NCBI GenBank assembly: GCA_016209705.1
Contig: JACQVR010000128.1
Coordinates: forward strand, 1-63,558
Reading direction: 5' to 3'
Origin: Planctomycetota bacterium
GTDB taxonomy: Bacteria; Planctomycetota; MHYJ01; JACPRB01
Length of the DNA stretch: 63,558 nt
Every line of letters starts with the position of its first letter. Within the stretch, counting starts at the first letter, position 1. The position numbers were made by a program, and so were the translations under genes. Positions 50,965 to 60,106 of the stretch are shown one piece after another. The notes below the pieces were generated by a model. It had not been told where the DNA came from, did not search any database, and saw nothing but the letters and a program-made list of their open reading frames with translations.

Positions 50965-53000
50965 ATCCCCAGACCTTTCTCCCAACCGAGTCTCTTTCGT
51001 TCCTCCTCTTCTCCTTGTGGCCCTCCCTCCTGCCGGGAGCGTTTGCCCTCCAGGAACCGGCCAAAGTCCAGGATCAAGCCCGCGACGTGACGGAGATCGA
51101 TATCGAGGATCTGTTGAGAGTCCGCGTCATCAGTCCCGGCAAGAAGGAACAACCTCTTCAGGAAGTGCCGGCGGCGGTCTATATCATTCGCGGCGAGGAC
51201 CTCAAGCGGAGCGGCGCCACCAGCGTCGCGGAGGCGCTCCGGGCGGTCCCCGGCCTTCAGGTCGCGCGGGCCACGTCCAGTTCGTGGGCGATCAGCGCTC
51301 GAGGATTCAACTCCACCCTGGCGAACAAACTCTTGGTCCTGATCGACGGCCGCAGCGTCTACTCTCCGCTCCATTCCGGCGTCTTCTGGGACGTCCAAGA
51401 TCTCTTTCTCGAAGACATCGAGCGCATCGAAGTGGTCCGAGGTCCCGGGGGATCTCTCTGGGGAACGAACGCCGTCAACGGCGTGATCAACATCATCACC
51501 AAGCCCGCCCGGGAAACTCAGAGCGCGGTGGTCACCGGAGGCATCGGAACGGAAGAGCGGGTCTTCGGAAGCGCCCGGTATGGCTTCAAAGCCGCGGAAG
51601 ATCTCTACCTGCGGGTCTACGCCAAGTATTTCGGCCGTGACGCGGCCGCCGACGGCGATGATCCCGATCATCGCGCCCATGACGCTTGGTGGATGGCTCG
51701 GACCGGTTTCCGATCCGATTGGAAGGCCGGGGAACAGGATCGCTGGGTCTTTCGAGGAGATTTTTACGACGGTCAGGAGCAGGTGCAGGCTTTCGCCATA
51801 AGCCTGTCGGCGCCGTTCTCGCAAAGTTTCAACGAACGCGCCGAGCTTCGCGGAGGAGATCTCCTCCTGCGCTGGCAGCATCAGTTCGATCCCGCTTCCG
51901 ATCTCTCGATCCAGCTTTATTACGACCACGTATTCCGTTCGGAGACGCTCTTTCGCGACCTGCTCCACACGGGGGATTTCGATTCCCAACATCGCTTCCG
52001 CCTTTTCGAGGGCCATGACGTGAGTTGGGGGTTGGGGTATCGGATCCACCGCATCGATCTGCGCGGAAGCTCCGTGGTGGAGTCCGATCCGCAACGCCGT
52101 ACGGACGACATCGTCAGCGCCTTCCTCCAGGATGAAATTCAACTGATTGAAAACCGCCTGCGCCTGACGCTCGGCTCCAAGTTCGAACATAACGATTATT
52201 CCGGTTTCGAATATCAGCCGAGCGCCCGCCTGGCGTGGCATGCCGGGGAGCGCCACATGACCTGGGCGTCCGTTTCTCGGGCGGTCCGGACTCCGTCCCT
52301 CTTCGAGCGCGACATCCGCCTCAACATTCAAGTCATCCCGACGGCTCCGCCGACGCTGGTGTCGATTCTCCCAAACCCGGACTTCCGGTCCGAGGTTCTC
52401 TTTGCCTACGAAGTCGGGTACCGCGTCCGGCCCGCGGATCCTCTTTCGCTGGATTTCGCTCTTTTTTACAACCGCTATGACCATTTGGCCTCCACCGAGG
52501 CCGGAACGCCGTTCTTCGAGCCCTCGCCTCCACCGCCCCACGCGGTCTTTCCGCTGAGGCCCGAAAACGAGATGCAGGCGCAGACGTGGGGGGTGGAGCT
52601 GGCGACAAACCTTCAGGCGGCTTCCTGGTGGCTTTTCCAGGCGAACTACACCTATCTTCGGATGAACCTCGATCCCACGTCGGAGAGCACCGATACGAGC
52701 ACCGAAGACGAGGAACGACAAAATCCCCGGCATCAAGTGTGGCTTCGTTCGGCCATGGATCTTTCGTCGGCCTTCGCGCTGGACGTCATGGTCCGATACG
52801 TCAGCGCGCTGTCCGACTTCGACATCGGTTCGTACATCGAGGCGGACCTCCGCCTGGCCTGGCGCGACGAAGCGCGCGGCCTCGAAGCCTCCCTCGTCGG
52901 CCAGAACCTCGTTCACGCTTCTCATCCGGAATTCGACGGGGATTTCGGGCAGAACGAGATTCAGCGCGGCGTCTATTTCAGCTTGACCGGGCGGTTCTGA
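50961..53000 (+). CDS. TonB-dependent outer-membrane receptor
   Basis: A 679-aa receptor. Start GTG 50961 (RBS GAGGAG) gives a signal peptide (about 1-30, [20 protein letters not shown]). The plug domain (about 60-165) shows [78 protein letters not shown]. The barrel ends [13 protein letters not shown] with terminal Phe. The plug resembles that of cobalamin/colicin-type and YfiR-linked receptors. No TonB box is obvious. Energised transport of an unknown ligand, or signalling, is expected; the operon with regulators and YfiR suggests the latter. Confidence 0.9.
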   Translation: MNPQTFLPTESLSFLLFSLWPSLLPGAFALQEPAKVQDQARDVTEIDIEDLLRVRVISPGKKEQPLQEVPAAVYIIRGEDLKRSGATSVAEALRAVPGLQVARATSSSWAISARGFNSTLANKLLVLIDGRSVYSPLHSGVFWDVQDLFLEDIERIEVVRGPGGSLWGTNAVNGVINIITKPARETQSAVVTGGIGTEERVFGSARYGFKAAEDLYLRVYAKYFGRDAAADGDDPDHRAHDAWWMARTGFRSDWKAGEQDRWVFRGDFYDGQEQVQAFAISLSAPFSQSFNERAELRGGDLLLRWQHQFDPASDLSIQLYYDHVFRSETLFRDLLHTGDFDSQHRFRLFEGHDVSWGLGYRIHRIDLRGSSVVESDPQRRTDDIVSAFLQDEIQLIENRLRLTLGSKFEHNDYSGFEYQPSARLAWHAGERHMTWASVSRAVRTPSLFERDIRLNIQVIPTAPPTLVSILPNPDFRSEVLFAYEVGYRVRPADPLSLDFALFYNRYDHLASTEAGTPFFEPSPPPPHAVFPLRPENEMQAQTWGVELATNLQAASWWLFQANYTYLRMNLDPTSESTDTSTEDEERQNPRHQVWLRSAMDLSSAFALDVMVRYVSALSDFDIGSYIEADLRLAWRDEARGLEASLVGQNLVHASHPEFDGDFGQNEIQRGVYFSLTGRF

Positions 53001-53584
53001 TGCCGAGCATGCGGCGGAGGCAAGCTGGGTTCCGTGGGTTCGTCGAGCGGATGGCGCTTCTTTGCCTCTGCGGAATTGAGCTTTCAGCGGTTCAGGATCG
53101 GCCGCAGCAGCCTGAAGCCCTTCCGGAATACGTCCTCAAGGCCGGGTTCCTCTACAACTTCGCCAAATACGTGGAATGGCCGGCGGAGGCGTTCGAGCGT
53201 CCCGAGTCGCCGATCACGATCGGCGTCGTCGGGAAGGATCCTTTCGGAGGCGATCTCGAAGACGCGCTCAAGAACAAAACCGTGAAGAATCGCGCGTTCG
53301 CCATCCTTCGATTTCCCAAGCCATCCGACATTCAGCGCTGTCACATTCTCTTCGTCGCGCGATCCGAAAAAGAACGGGTCCCTCGAATTCTGGAGCGCAT
53401 TCGAGACTGGCCCGTTCTGACCGTGGGCGAAGAGGAGGAATTCGCGCGGGCGGGGGGCGCCCTGAACATCCTGATCGAGAACGACAAACCGAAACTCGAA
53501 GCGAATCCCCAGGCGGCCGAGAAGGCTCGGTTGAAAATCGATGCCAAGTTGCTGAAAGCGGCGACGCTCGTGAAGACGGAGTAG
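53000..53584 (+). CDS. YfiR-family periplasmic regulator (DUF4154)
   Basis: The 194-aa protein matches YfiR: N-terminal signal segment (FVERMALLCLCGIELSAVQ), then EYVLKAGFLYNFAKYVEWPA, ITIGVVGKDPFGGDLEDAL, CHILFVARSEKERVPRILE, PVLTVGEEEEFARAGGALNI and a C-terminal KLKIDAKLLKAA-type helix. In Pseudomonas, YfiR is a periplasmic inhibitor of the cyclase YfiN. Here it lies between a TonB receptor and a sensor kinase, so it may restrain the kinase instead. ATG 53000 overlaps the receptor stop; ATG 53009 is an alternative. Confidence 0.85.
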   Translation: MPSMRRRQAGFRGFVERMALLCLCGIELSAVQDRPQQPEALPEYVLKAGFLYNFAKYVEWPAEAFERPESPITIGVVGKDPFGGDLEDALKNKTVKNRAFAILRFPKPSDIQRCHILFVARSEKERVPRILERIRDWPVLTVGEEEEFARAGGALNILIENDKPKLEANPQAAEKARLKIDAKLLKAATLVKTE

Positions 53585-53592
53585 CAGCAATC

Positions 53593-53622
53593 GCCCCGCC
53601 CTTTCACAGCAAAGAGCGGGGC
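53593..53622 (+). terminator. GC-rich hairpin after yfiR-like gene
   Basis: GCCCCGCCCTTT pairs with AAAGAGCGGGGC (one mismatch), nine bases after the stop codon. It is nearly the same stem as at 38962. A second hairpin (GGAATCCTTGC, 53631-53641, with GCAAGATTCC, 53661-53670) follows. Confidence 0.6.
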
Positions 53623-53821
53623 TCGGTTGTGGAATCCTTGCTGGGCGACTTGGCCGCCGAGCAAGATTCCAGGGGACGGGCGTGGTGAAGGCCCCCTCCG
53701 CCGGGAGGCGGTAACACCCTGAGCGGAAGCGGCCGCAGGCCGCTGGAGTCGGACGGGTTGTAGCTTCCTTGGCAAGGTTGCGGTGGCATGCTCATTGCCT
53801 TGACCTTCTTACGGGAGAATC

Positions 53822-55294
53822 ATGCCTTATTGGAACCTGCTGCGGGACATGCCGGTCCGGGCCAAGCTTCGAACCATCATCTTTCTCGTCAGTGGCGTGG
53901 CGGTCCTGGGAGCCTGCGCCGTCTTTCTGACGTATCAGTGGATCTCCTCGCGCAAGGCCCTGGTCCAGCAGCTTCAAATCATGGCGGAGATCGTTGCAGA
54001 CCAATCCACGGCGGCGGTGGAGTTCAACCAAGCGGAGAGCGCGGCCCTCATCGTCGGTTCGCTCAAAGCCGAGCGCCAGATCCGGGTGGCCGCCCTGTAC
54101 TCCAAGGAGGGGCGGCTTTTCGCCCACTATAGGCGCGATGGAGCCGATGCCGCGGAGATTCCGGCGGCTCCCGCCGCGGACGGATGGAGGTTCGAGGGAG
54201 GTGAACTTCTGATCTTTCAGCCGTTGTGGTCCGGCGGAGAACGAGTGGGAACCTTCCACATCCGCTCCGACTTGTCGCCGTTATGGAATCAGCTCGGCGT
54301 GAACGTCGGAATAGTCGGCGTGGTGCTGGTGGGCGCCGGACTGGCGATCCTTTTCATGTCGGGAAAGCTCGGCAAGGTCGTGACGGATCCGGTCATGCGC
54401 CTCGCGGAGGGCGTCCGAGCGGTCGCGGTCCAAAAGAACTATTCCGTTCGGGTGGAGGGTCGGAGCCGCGACGAGTTGGGCCTCCTCATCGACGGGTTCA
54501 ACACCATGCTTTCCCAGATTCAGGCGAGGGATGAAGCCCTGGCGAGGGCGAAAGACGAACTCGAAGCGCGCGTGCGGGAACGGACGCGGGAATTGGAGAG
54601 TTTCTCTTATTCCGTCTCGCACGACCTCCGGGCGCCGCTGCGGGCGATCGACGGATATTCGCTCATGTTGATCGAGGATTGCGCGGACCGGCTGGATGCC
54701 AACGGGCGGCGGTACCTGGATGTCATCAAAGACAACACCCGCAAAATGGGGCAGCTCATCGACGACCTCCTGGCTTTTTCACGAATGGGCCGGAAGACCG
54801 TCGAGACGGCCGTGATCGACATGGGGAAAATGGCCAGGGAGGTGTTCGCGGAGCTGCGCCCGTTGACGCCGGACCGCCCGCTGGAGCTGCGGATGGACAA
54901 CCTTCCCGCCGGGCAGGGAGATGCGGCCATGATCCGGCAGGTTTTCGCCAACCTGCTTTCCAACGCCATCAAGTACAGCCGCGACCGGAATCCGGCGATC
55001 GTCGAGATCGGCGCGCGAAAAGAAGGCTCGGAGACCGTCTATTTCGTTCGCGACAACGGCGTGGGATTCGAAATGCAATACGCGCACAAGCTGTTCGGGG
55101 TTTTTCAACGACTCCACTCCGCGCGGGAGTTCGAGGGGACGGGAGTCGGGTTGGCGCTCGTGCAACGGATCGTCCAAAAGCACGGCGGGCGCGTGTGGGG
55201 CGAAGGCGAGGTGGGAAAGGGCGCGACGTTCTACTTCACGCTGCCCGACAAGAGCGCCTCTCCGACGGCCGCTTCGAGGGAGGAGGCTCGATGA
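53822..55294 (+). CDS. Membrane sensor histidine kinase
   Basis: The 490-aa kinase has two membrane helices (about 20-40 and 158-180) flanking a periplasmic domain of CHASE8 type (ALVQQLQIMAEIVADQSTAA, RVAALYSKEGRLFAHYRRDG), a HAMP domain (about 182-235), a coiled linker and a phytochrome-type kinase core: FSYSVSHDLRAPLRAIDGYS (His and DLRAPL), NLLSNAIKYS, VRDNGVGFEM, GTGVGLALVQRIVQKHGGRV. YfiN has the same periplasmic-HAMP layout with a GGDEF output, so this looks like a kinase version of that sensor. RBS GGGAGAA is close to the ATG. Confidence 0.92.
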   Translation: MPYWNLLRDMPVRAKLRTIIFLVSGVAVLGACAVFLTYQWISSRKALVQQLQIMAEIVADQSTAAVEFNQAESAALIVGSLKAERQIRVAALYSKEGRLFAHYRRDGADAAEIPAAPAADGWRFEGGELLIFQPLWSGGERVGTFHIRSDLSPLWNQLGVNVGIVGVVLVGAGLAILFMSGKLGKVVTDPVMRLAEGVRAVAVQKNYSVRVEGRSRDELGLLIDGFNTMLSQIQARDEALARAKDELEARVRERTRELESFSYSVSHDLRAPLRAIDGYSLMLIEDCADRLDANGRRYLDVIKDNTRKMGQLIDDLLAFSRMGRKTVETAVIDMGKMAREVFAELRPLTPDRPLELRMDNLPAGQGDAAMIRQVFANLLSNAIKYSRDRNPAIVEIGARKEGSETVYFVRDNGVGFEMQYAHKLFGVFQRLHSAREFEGTGVGLALVQRIVQKHGGRVWGEGEVGKGATFYFTLPDKSASPTAASREEAR

Positions 55295-57225
55295 ACGACA
55301 CGCTACGTCTGCTGCATCTGGAAGACAGCCCTTATGACGCCGAGCTCATCCGCCACTGCTTGATCCGCGTGTGGAAGGACGTCGAGATCGTCGTCGCGGA
55401 CACTCGGGAAGCCTTCGAACGGCAGTTGGATTCCGGTCGCTACGATCTCATCCTGGCCGATTACAAGGTTCCGGGGTTCGACGGAGAACTGGCGCTCAAG
55501 CTCGCGCGAGAGCGGCATCCGGACACGCCGGTGATTTTCGTTTCGGGGACCATCGGAGAAGACGCGGCCGTTCAGTGCCTGTTGGAAGGGGCCGCGGACT
55601 ACGTGCTCAAGGACAATCTGCGCCGCCTTCCCTCGGCCGTCGAACGGACGCTTCGGGAAGCGGACGAGCAGAGGCGCCGCAAGAAGGCCGAGGAGGCGGT
55701 GCGGGAGCGTGAAAGCCGCCTGCGCCGGATCGTGGATTCCAACATCGCGGGGATCTTCTTTTGGGATCTGAACGGGAAGGTGGTCGAGGCCAACGACGCG
55801 TTTCTCAAGATGACGGGCTATACCCCGGAAGACCTCCGCGCCGGACGGCTGGATTGGAAGGCCATGACTCCGCCGGAATACCTCGAACGGGATGCCCGAG
55901 CCGTCGAGGAGTTGAAAACGAAGGGCGCGGTGACGCCGTACGAAAAGGAATACCTACGGAAAGACGGCAGCCCCTTCCCCGTCCTTCTCGGCTTCGCCGC
56001 GTTCGAAGGCGGCATGGATCGGGGCGTGGGTTTCGTCCTCGATCTGAGTCAGCGCAAGAACCTGGAGGACCAGCTTCGCCAGGCGCAACGCATGGAAGTG
56101 GTCGGGCGCCTCGCGGGCGGCGTCGCGCACGACTTCAACAATCTCCTCACGCCGATCCTCGGACTCAGCGACCTGATTCTCGGCCAGATCAAACCCGACG
56201 ATCCCGTGCGAAGCGATATCGAGGAAATCAAGAAGGCCGGGCAGCGCGCCGCGCGCCTCACGCGGCAGCTTCTCGCCTTCAGCCGCAAACAGGTGCTTCA
56301 GCCAAGAGTGGTCGATCTCAACGAGTCGGTCCAGGAGATGCAAATGCTCCTGGGAAGGCTCATCGGCGAAGATGTGACCCTGTCGCTGCAACTCTCCCCG
56401 GAAGGCGGCCGCGTCAAGGTGGACCCGGGTCAAATGGAGCAGGTCATCATGAACCTGGCGATCAATGCCCGAGACGCGATGCCGCAGGGCGGAAAGCTCA
56501 CGATCGAAACGAGAAGGGTATTTCTTGACGAGGAATATGCCGGCCGGCATGTCGGCGTGGTCCCCGGATACCACGTCGTCCTGATCGTGAGCGATACGGG
56601 AACGGGGATGGACAAGGAAACGATGGGACACCTCTTCGAACCTTTCTTCACGACCAAACCCCAAGGCAAGGGGACCGGTCTAGGGCTGGCGACGGTTTAT
56701 GGAATCATCAAGCAAAGCGGGGGCCATATTTGGGCGTACAGCGAACCGAAGCGCGGCTCGACGTTCAAAGTCTACCTCCCTGAAGCGCGCGATGAAAAAG
56801 CGTCACGAGTCGTTTCGACCGAAACCCGGTCTTATTCGAAGGCCTCCGAGACGATTCTTCTTCTGGAGGACGACGATGCTCTGAGGGGGTTCGCCTGCCG
56901 CGTGCTTCGGATGAGGGGGTTTACGGTTTTGGAGGCGGGCTCCGGAGAAGACGCGATCAAGATTTCGATCACGCATCCCGGGCCCATTGATCTTCTCTTG
57001 ACGGATATCGTGATGCCGGAGATGAACGGACCGGAAGTGGCTCGGCAAATCCGGAAGGTCCGGAAGGGGATTCGGGTGCTCTACATGTCCGGCTATTCGG
57101 AAAACGCCATCGTCCATCAAGGAGTTCTGGAGCCGGGAACCTCCCTTCTGGAAAAACCGTTCTCGCTGCAAGCTCTGGCACGCAAAGTCAGAGAGGTTTT
57201 GGATGCCCCGCAAGTCTCCGGATAA
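55291..57225 (+). CDS. Hybrid REC-PAS-kinase-REC protein
   Basis: The 644-aa cytoplasmic protein overlaps the preceding kinase by 4 bp. Order: receiver (1-125; LHLEDSPYDAELI, ILADYKVPGFDG, VLKDNL), coiled linker, PAS domain (about 145-262; IAGIFFWDLNGKVVEANDAF, MTGYTPEDL), kinase core with HDFNNLLTPILGLSDLI (His, HDFNN type), VIMNLAINARDAM, SDTGTGMDKE, GKGTGLGLATVYGIIKQSGG, and a C-terminal receiver (about 525-640; LLLEDDDALRGFACRVLRMR, LLLTDIVMPEMNGPE, LLEKPFS). It likely relays signals between the sensor kinase and the Rcp1-like regulators; no DNA-binding output is seen. Confidence 0.92.
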   Translation: MNDTLRLLHLEDSPYDAELIRHCLIRVWKDVEIVVADTREAFERQLDSGRYDLILADYKVPGFDGELALKLARERHPDTPVIFVSGTIGEDAAVQCLLEGAADYVLKDNLRRLPSAVERTLREADEQRRRKKAEEAVRERESRLRRIVDSNIAGIFFWDLNGKVVEANDAFLKMTGYTPEDLRAGRLDWKAMTPPEYLERDARAVEELKTKGAVTPYEKEYLRKDGSPFPVLLGFAAFEGGMDRGVGFVLDLSQRKNLEDQLRQAQRMEVVGRLAGGVAHDFNNLLTPILGLSDLILGQIKPDDPVRSDIEEIKKAGQRAARLTRQLLAFSRKQVLQPRVVDLNESVQEMQMLLGRLIGEDVTLSLQLSPEGGRVKVDPGQMEQVIMNLAINARDAMPQGGKLTIETRRVFLDEEYAGRHVGVVPGYHVVLIVSDTGTGMDKETMGHLFEPFFTTKPQGKGTGLGLATVYGIIKQSGGHIWAYSEPKRGSTFKVYLPEARDEKASRVVSTETRSYSKASETILLLEDDDALRGFACRVLRMRGFTVLEAGSGEDAIKISITHPGPIDLLLTDIVMPEMNGPEVARQIRKVRKGIRVLYMSGYSENAIVHQGVLEPGTSLLEKPFSLQALARKVREVLDAPQVSG

Positions 57226-57338
57226 GGGATGAGCCGTAGGGAGGCCTTGAGAAAGGTCGCGATCGGCCCGGTCCGACGGGGCGGCCACCGCTGGGGAATG
57301 CGACAAATCTGTTAAGACGTACTGCTTGCACTGAGCGA

Positions 57339-57433
57339 GCCCGCCCATTCTTGAGCCGCGTGCGTCGTCGGAACCGTCGCCTTGCACGAACTCATCGAGT
57401 GGAGCGAATATCGCAAATCGAGAATGGGCGGGC
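57339..57433. repeat. 13-bp inverted repeat next to tRNA
   Basis: GCCCGCCCATTCT (57339-57351) and its exact complement (57421-57433) enclose 69 bases without an ORF. It ends ten bases from the 3' end of the CAU tRNA gene. Could be a remnant end of a mobile element or a structured RNA. Confidence 0.5.
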
Positions 57434-57442
57434 GAGTCGAAG

Positions 57443-57515
57443 TGGGCCCGCCGAGATTCGAACTCGGAACCAAGGGATTATGAGTCCCCTGCTCTGACCG
57501 TTGAGCTACGGGCCC
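57443..57515 (-). tRNA. tRNA with CAU anticodon (Met or Ile2)
   Basis: Acceptor GGGCCCG/CGGGCCC (57509-57515 with 57444-57450), D arm with AGCTCAACGGTCAGAGC, anticodon loop CTCATAA (CAU at 57480-57482), T arm CCGAG-TTCGAAT-CTCGG and discriminator A. The ACTCATAATC...TTGG context resembles the lysidine-type tRNA-Ile2 of E. coli, but elongator Met cannot be excluded. CCA is not encoded. An integrase fragment lies 60 bases from its 5' end. Confidence 0.9.
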
Positions 57516-57574
57516 TTTCGGCACGAAGAAGCGGGCGCATTTTAGACGGTCCCCGCGACCGTGGCCACCGCTGC

Positions 57575-57781
57575 GTGAGCACCAAAAGGATGGGCCCCGC
57601 CCCTTGGAAGATCGGCGCGCTTTCCCTGAGTTGCGCGCCGCTTGAGCAGATGGAAAAGCGGACCCTGATTGGCTACCGGCTCAAGCGCCAAAACGACGAG
57701 GTGCGGCTCTCCACGGTCAACAAGGACATGCGCTACCTCTTCGCCTTCATCCGATGGTGCCACGACATGGGATGGCCGTAG
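57575..57781 (+). pseudogene. Tyrosine integrase N-terminal (core-binding) fragment
   Basis: A 68-residue frame with TLIGYRLKRQNDEVRLSTVN then KDMRYLFAFIRWCHDMGWP, the SAM-like core-binding segment of phage-type integrases (conserved STVN..L..L..F..WC). The catalytic domain is absent; the frame ends at TAG 57781. Its position beside a tRNA gene fits a decayed integrative element. Confidence 0.6.
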
Positions 57782-57785
57782 CGGC

Positions 57786-57857
57786 GTTTCCCGGTGGGCC
57801 TTCGGCAGCGTCACGGAAAAGGTGCTGCGCGCATCACCCGTGCCGATGCTCCTTTTT
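57786..57857 (+). pseudogene. Universal stress protein C-terminal fragment
   Basis: About 22 residues reading SRWAFGSVTEKVLRASPVPM then LLF, the nucleotide-binding G-S-V-T-x-x-V-L-R-x-S-P-V-P-V-L end of UspA-family proteins. Nothing upstream in frame belongs to the family, as the integrase fragment directly precedes it. The remaining sequence to the CBS gene at 58160 shows no convincing gene. Confidence 0.5.
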
Positions 57858-58159
57858 CCGTGGCAAGGCCGCGTCCTCCATTGTCGTGAGCCTGTAGGAC
57901 CATGGAATTTTGCGGGTCGATCTGCTCACTCGGCAAGCGCGGCGCGAGGAGGTCTTTTGGCATCCTCTTTGCTTGATCCATACCGGCGCCGCGATGAGCG
58001 CGGCGCCGTGAAGAAACGGGATTCTGAAGGTGACGCTGCCGAAGCAGGCGGGGACGAAGTCTCACAAGGTGTCCATCAAGGTCAAATGAGGTCGGTTCCT
58101 TGAGAGGTGGGCCGGCCAACGACGACCCACCTCTCCCGACCGGCAGAGGAGGCCACCGT

Positions 58160-58666
58160 ATGAAGGCGCCGGCGTGCGCGAAGGATGTGATGAGCCGGCC
58201 GGTGCGAACGCTGGTCGAAGACGCGACTATCCGGGATGCGGCTGCATTCCTTTTGCGCCACCGGATCAGCGGGGCGCCAGTCATGGATCGCCACGGACAA
58301 CCCGTGGGGGTTTTCACGTTGCGGGACATGGCGGTCCGGGTGCAGAACCGTATCCTGGAACGACCGGTGATCGAACTTCAGAAGAAGCGAGGGAATCGGA
58401 CCCGTGAGTCCGTTTTTGCGGCCAAGAGCTTCCACGTTGAGGGGTTCGACAAAGCAACCGTGGCCGAATTCATGTCGCCTCGCGTGGTGTGGGTCGCTCC
58501 GACCGCGTCCTTGCGATCGGTGGTGCGCACGATGGCGGCACTCAAAATACATCATGTCTTCGTCATGAAAGACGGCCGGATCATCGGAGTGATCACGTCA
58601 CTCGACATCATCCGTTGGCTGGAAAAACGGATGGCGGCGGCAGCGCGCGGAGGATGCTTTCGGTGA
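58160..58666 (+). CDS. CBS-pair protein with insert
   Basis: The 168-aa protein has two CBS motifs: residues 8-66 (DVMSRPVRTLVEDATIRDAA, HRISGAPVMDRHGQPVGVFT) and 108-160 (VAEFMSPRVVWVAPTASLRS, IHHVFVMKDGRIIGVITSLD). A 40-residue basic insert separates them. ATG 58160 has AGAGGAGG eight bases upstream, so I reject the longer frame. Probable nucleotide-sensing regulator. A universal stress protein fragment just upstream recalls the frequent USP-CBS neighbourhood. Confidence 0.88.
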   Translation: MKAPACAKDVMSRPVRTLVEDATIRDAAAFLLRHRISGAPVMDRHGQPVGVFTLRDMAVRVQNRILERPVIELQKKRGNRTRESVFAAKSFHVEGFDKATVAEFMSPRVVWVAPTASLRSVVRTMAALKIHHVFVMKDGRIIGVITSLDIIRWLEKRMAAAARGGCFR

Positions 58667-58708
58667 AAAGGTTGCCGATTTCCGTTCGGGCATTCCGCCG
58701 GAAAGCGG

Positions 58709-59662
58709 TCAGCCGATCCACGAACCAATCCCCATGCCGAGCGCCAGCGCCACGAACGCCGCGAGCGTCAAAGCCTGGGCGGGGACGATGCGCGCCGGCG
58801 TTTCGTGATGTTTCCAGAGAATGGCGGCCGCGGGAACGGCGAAGACCGTGAACGCCAGGCCCCAGAGCACTCCCCACCCCAGACCGAATAGAGGCAGAAT
58901 CGCCAAAAGTACGGCGGTGAGGACGCCGATCGCCACGTACGCGCGGCTCGCGCGCTTGCGACCCAGACGCACCACGAGATTTCGCTTTCCGGCCCGGCGG
59001 TCCGCGTGATAATCCGGAAATTCGTTGATCCAGAGAAACGCGGCGATCATCAAGCCCAGCGGAATCGACGCCAGGACGACGCGCGGCGACAGCGAATTCC
59101 GCTGAACGAGATAGGCGCCCGCCGCGATGAAAGGACCGTAGGCCAATCCCACCGCCAGCTCCCCCAACCCGCGGTACGACAGCCGTGCCGGGGCCCCGTT
59201 ATAGAGATAGGCCAATGCGACCCCGGCGAAGCCCACCCACAAGACGCGCGGTTCCCGGACCGCCACGATCCAGAGACCTATGGCGATCCCCAGGAGGAAT
59301 CCTACGGCGGCCACGACCTTGGTTTGCCGGCGCGTCAGAAGGCCATCGACGAGCACCCGCTTTCCTCCCGAAAACGGGCTTCGATCTTCGGGCGCAACCC
59401 CGGGATCGGCTCCCGAGTCATAATCGAAGATCTCGCCGGAGGCGTTTTTCGCCGCTTCGATGAAGAAAATGCCCAGCACGGTCAGGGCCAGCCATCCCCA
59501 GGCGATCGGACCGTCCCGCGCGGCGAGGCACGTTCCCAGGAAGATCGAGGACATGGAGGCCAGCGTGATCTTGGGATCCGCGAGCCGCCAAATCCCGGCG
59601 GCCATGCCGCCACGGCGGACGGGCGCCTCCACGGTCGCGGACGTGATCGAGGTTCCACTCAT
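58709..59662 (-). CDS. UbiA-family prenyltransferase (MenA-like)
   Basis: Integral membrane enzyme that joins a polyprenyl chain to an aromatic or related acceptor. The 317-aa protein has eight to nine membrane helices, the first Asp-rich motif (KNASGEIFDYDSGADPG) and the second (NEFPDYHADRRAGKRNLVVR, with conserved D-x3-D and RxGKRNL of MenA-type enzymes). This suggests menaquinone synthesis (1,4-dihydroxy-2-naphthoate prenylation), though other UbiA reactions are possible. RBS AAGGAGG lies just before ATG 59662. No other men genes are in the window. Confidence 0.85.
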   Translation of the reverse strand: MSGTSITSATVEAPVRRGGMAAGIWRLADPKITLASMSSIFLGTCLAARDGPIAWGWLALTVLGIFFIEAAKNASGEIFDYDSGADPGVAPEDRSPFSGGKRVLVDGLLTRRQTKVVAAVGFLLGIAIGLWIVAVREPRVLWVGFAGVALAYLYNGAPARLSYRGLGELAVGLAYGPFIAAGAYLVQRNSLSPRVVLASIPLGLMIAAFLWINEFPDYHADRRAGKRNLVVRLGRKRASRAYVAIGVLTAVLLAILPLFGLGWGVLWGLAFTVFAVPAAAILWKHHETPARIVPAQALTLAAFVALALGMGIGSWIG

Positions 59663-60106
59663 GAAACCTCCTTCTAGTTGTCTCGAAGGAAAGAACAGCA
59701 AAAGAAATGCCCGTCATCGGGGCGACTGGGACACTATCTCCAGTGCGTATGAATCCGCTGCCGCTGCGGGAAATTCCTGTGCCTCGACAACAAATGAACT
59801 TTGACCGCTCACAAGTGTGGAGACCCCGCTCGCCGTTCCAGAAGCGCATGCCGAAGGCGGAAGCGTCAGCGGAGCAACTCGCACCCGAAGCCATGAGGAG
59901 TCTTTCGAGACGAATGGCGCTGCAATTGCTGAATGATCGTCGTTGGACGAAAGGAGGCCGGCGATGCATGTACGGAGAATCAACGAGAGGAGGCGTGAAG
60001 CCGCTGGCTTTGGAGTTCGGATTGTGCGTCATGGTTGTGTTGCGGCACCCTGCGATGTGACGAACCTGGCACGCAGATCGCGACCTCGCACCTGGAGATA
60101 TTGGGA
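59663..60106. other. Gene-free stretch
   Basis: About 444 bases between the divergent UbiA and galT starts. Short frames exist on both strands but none shows family-like sequence, a good ribosome binding site or a signal peptide. No repeat of the families found elsewhere is present. Confidence 0.4.

Noticed and set aside
50850..52925. 691-codon minus-strand frame
   Set aside because: Antisense to a complete TonB-dependent receptor.
53690..53800. GC-rich, foldable leader before the sensor kinase
   Set aside because: Several hairpins can be drawn but none matches a riboswitch consensus I know.
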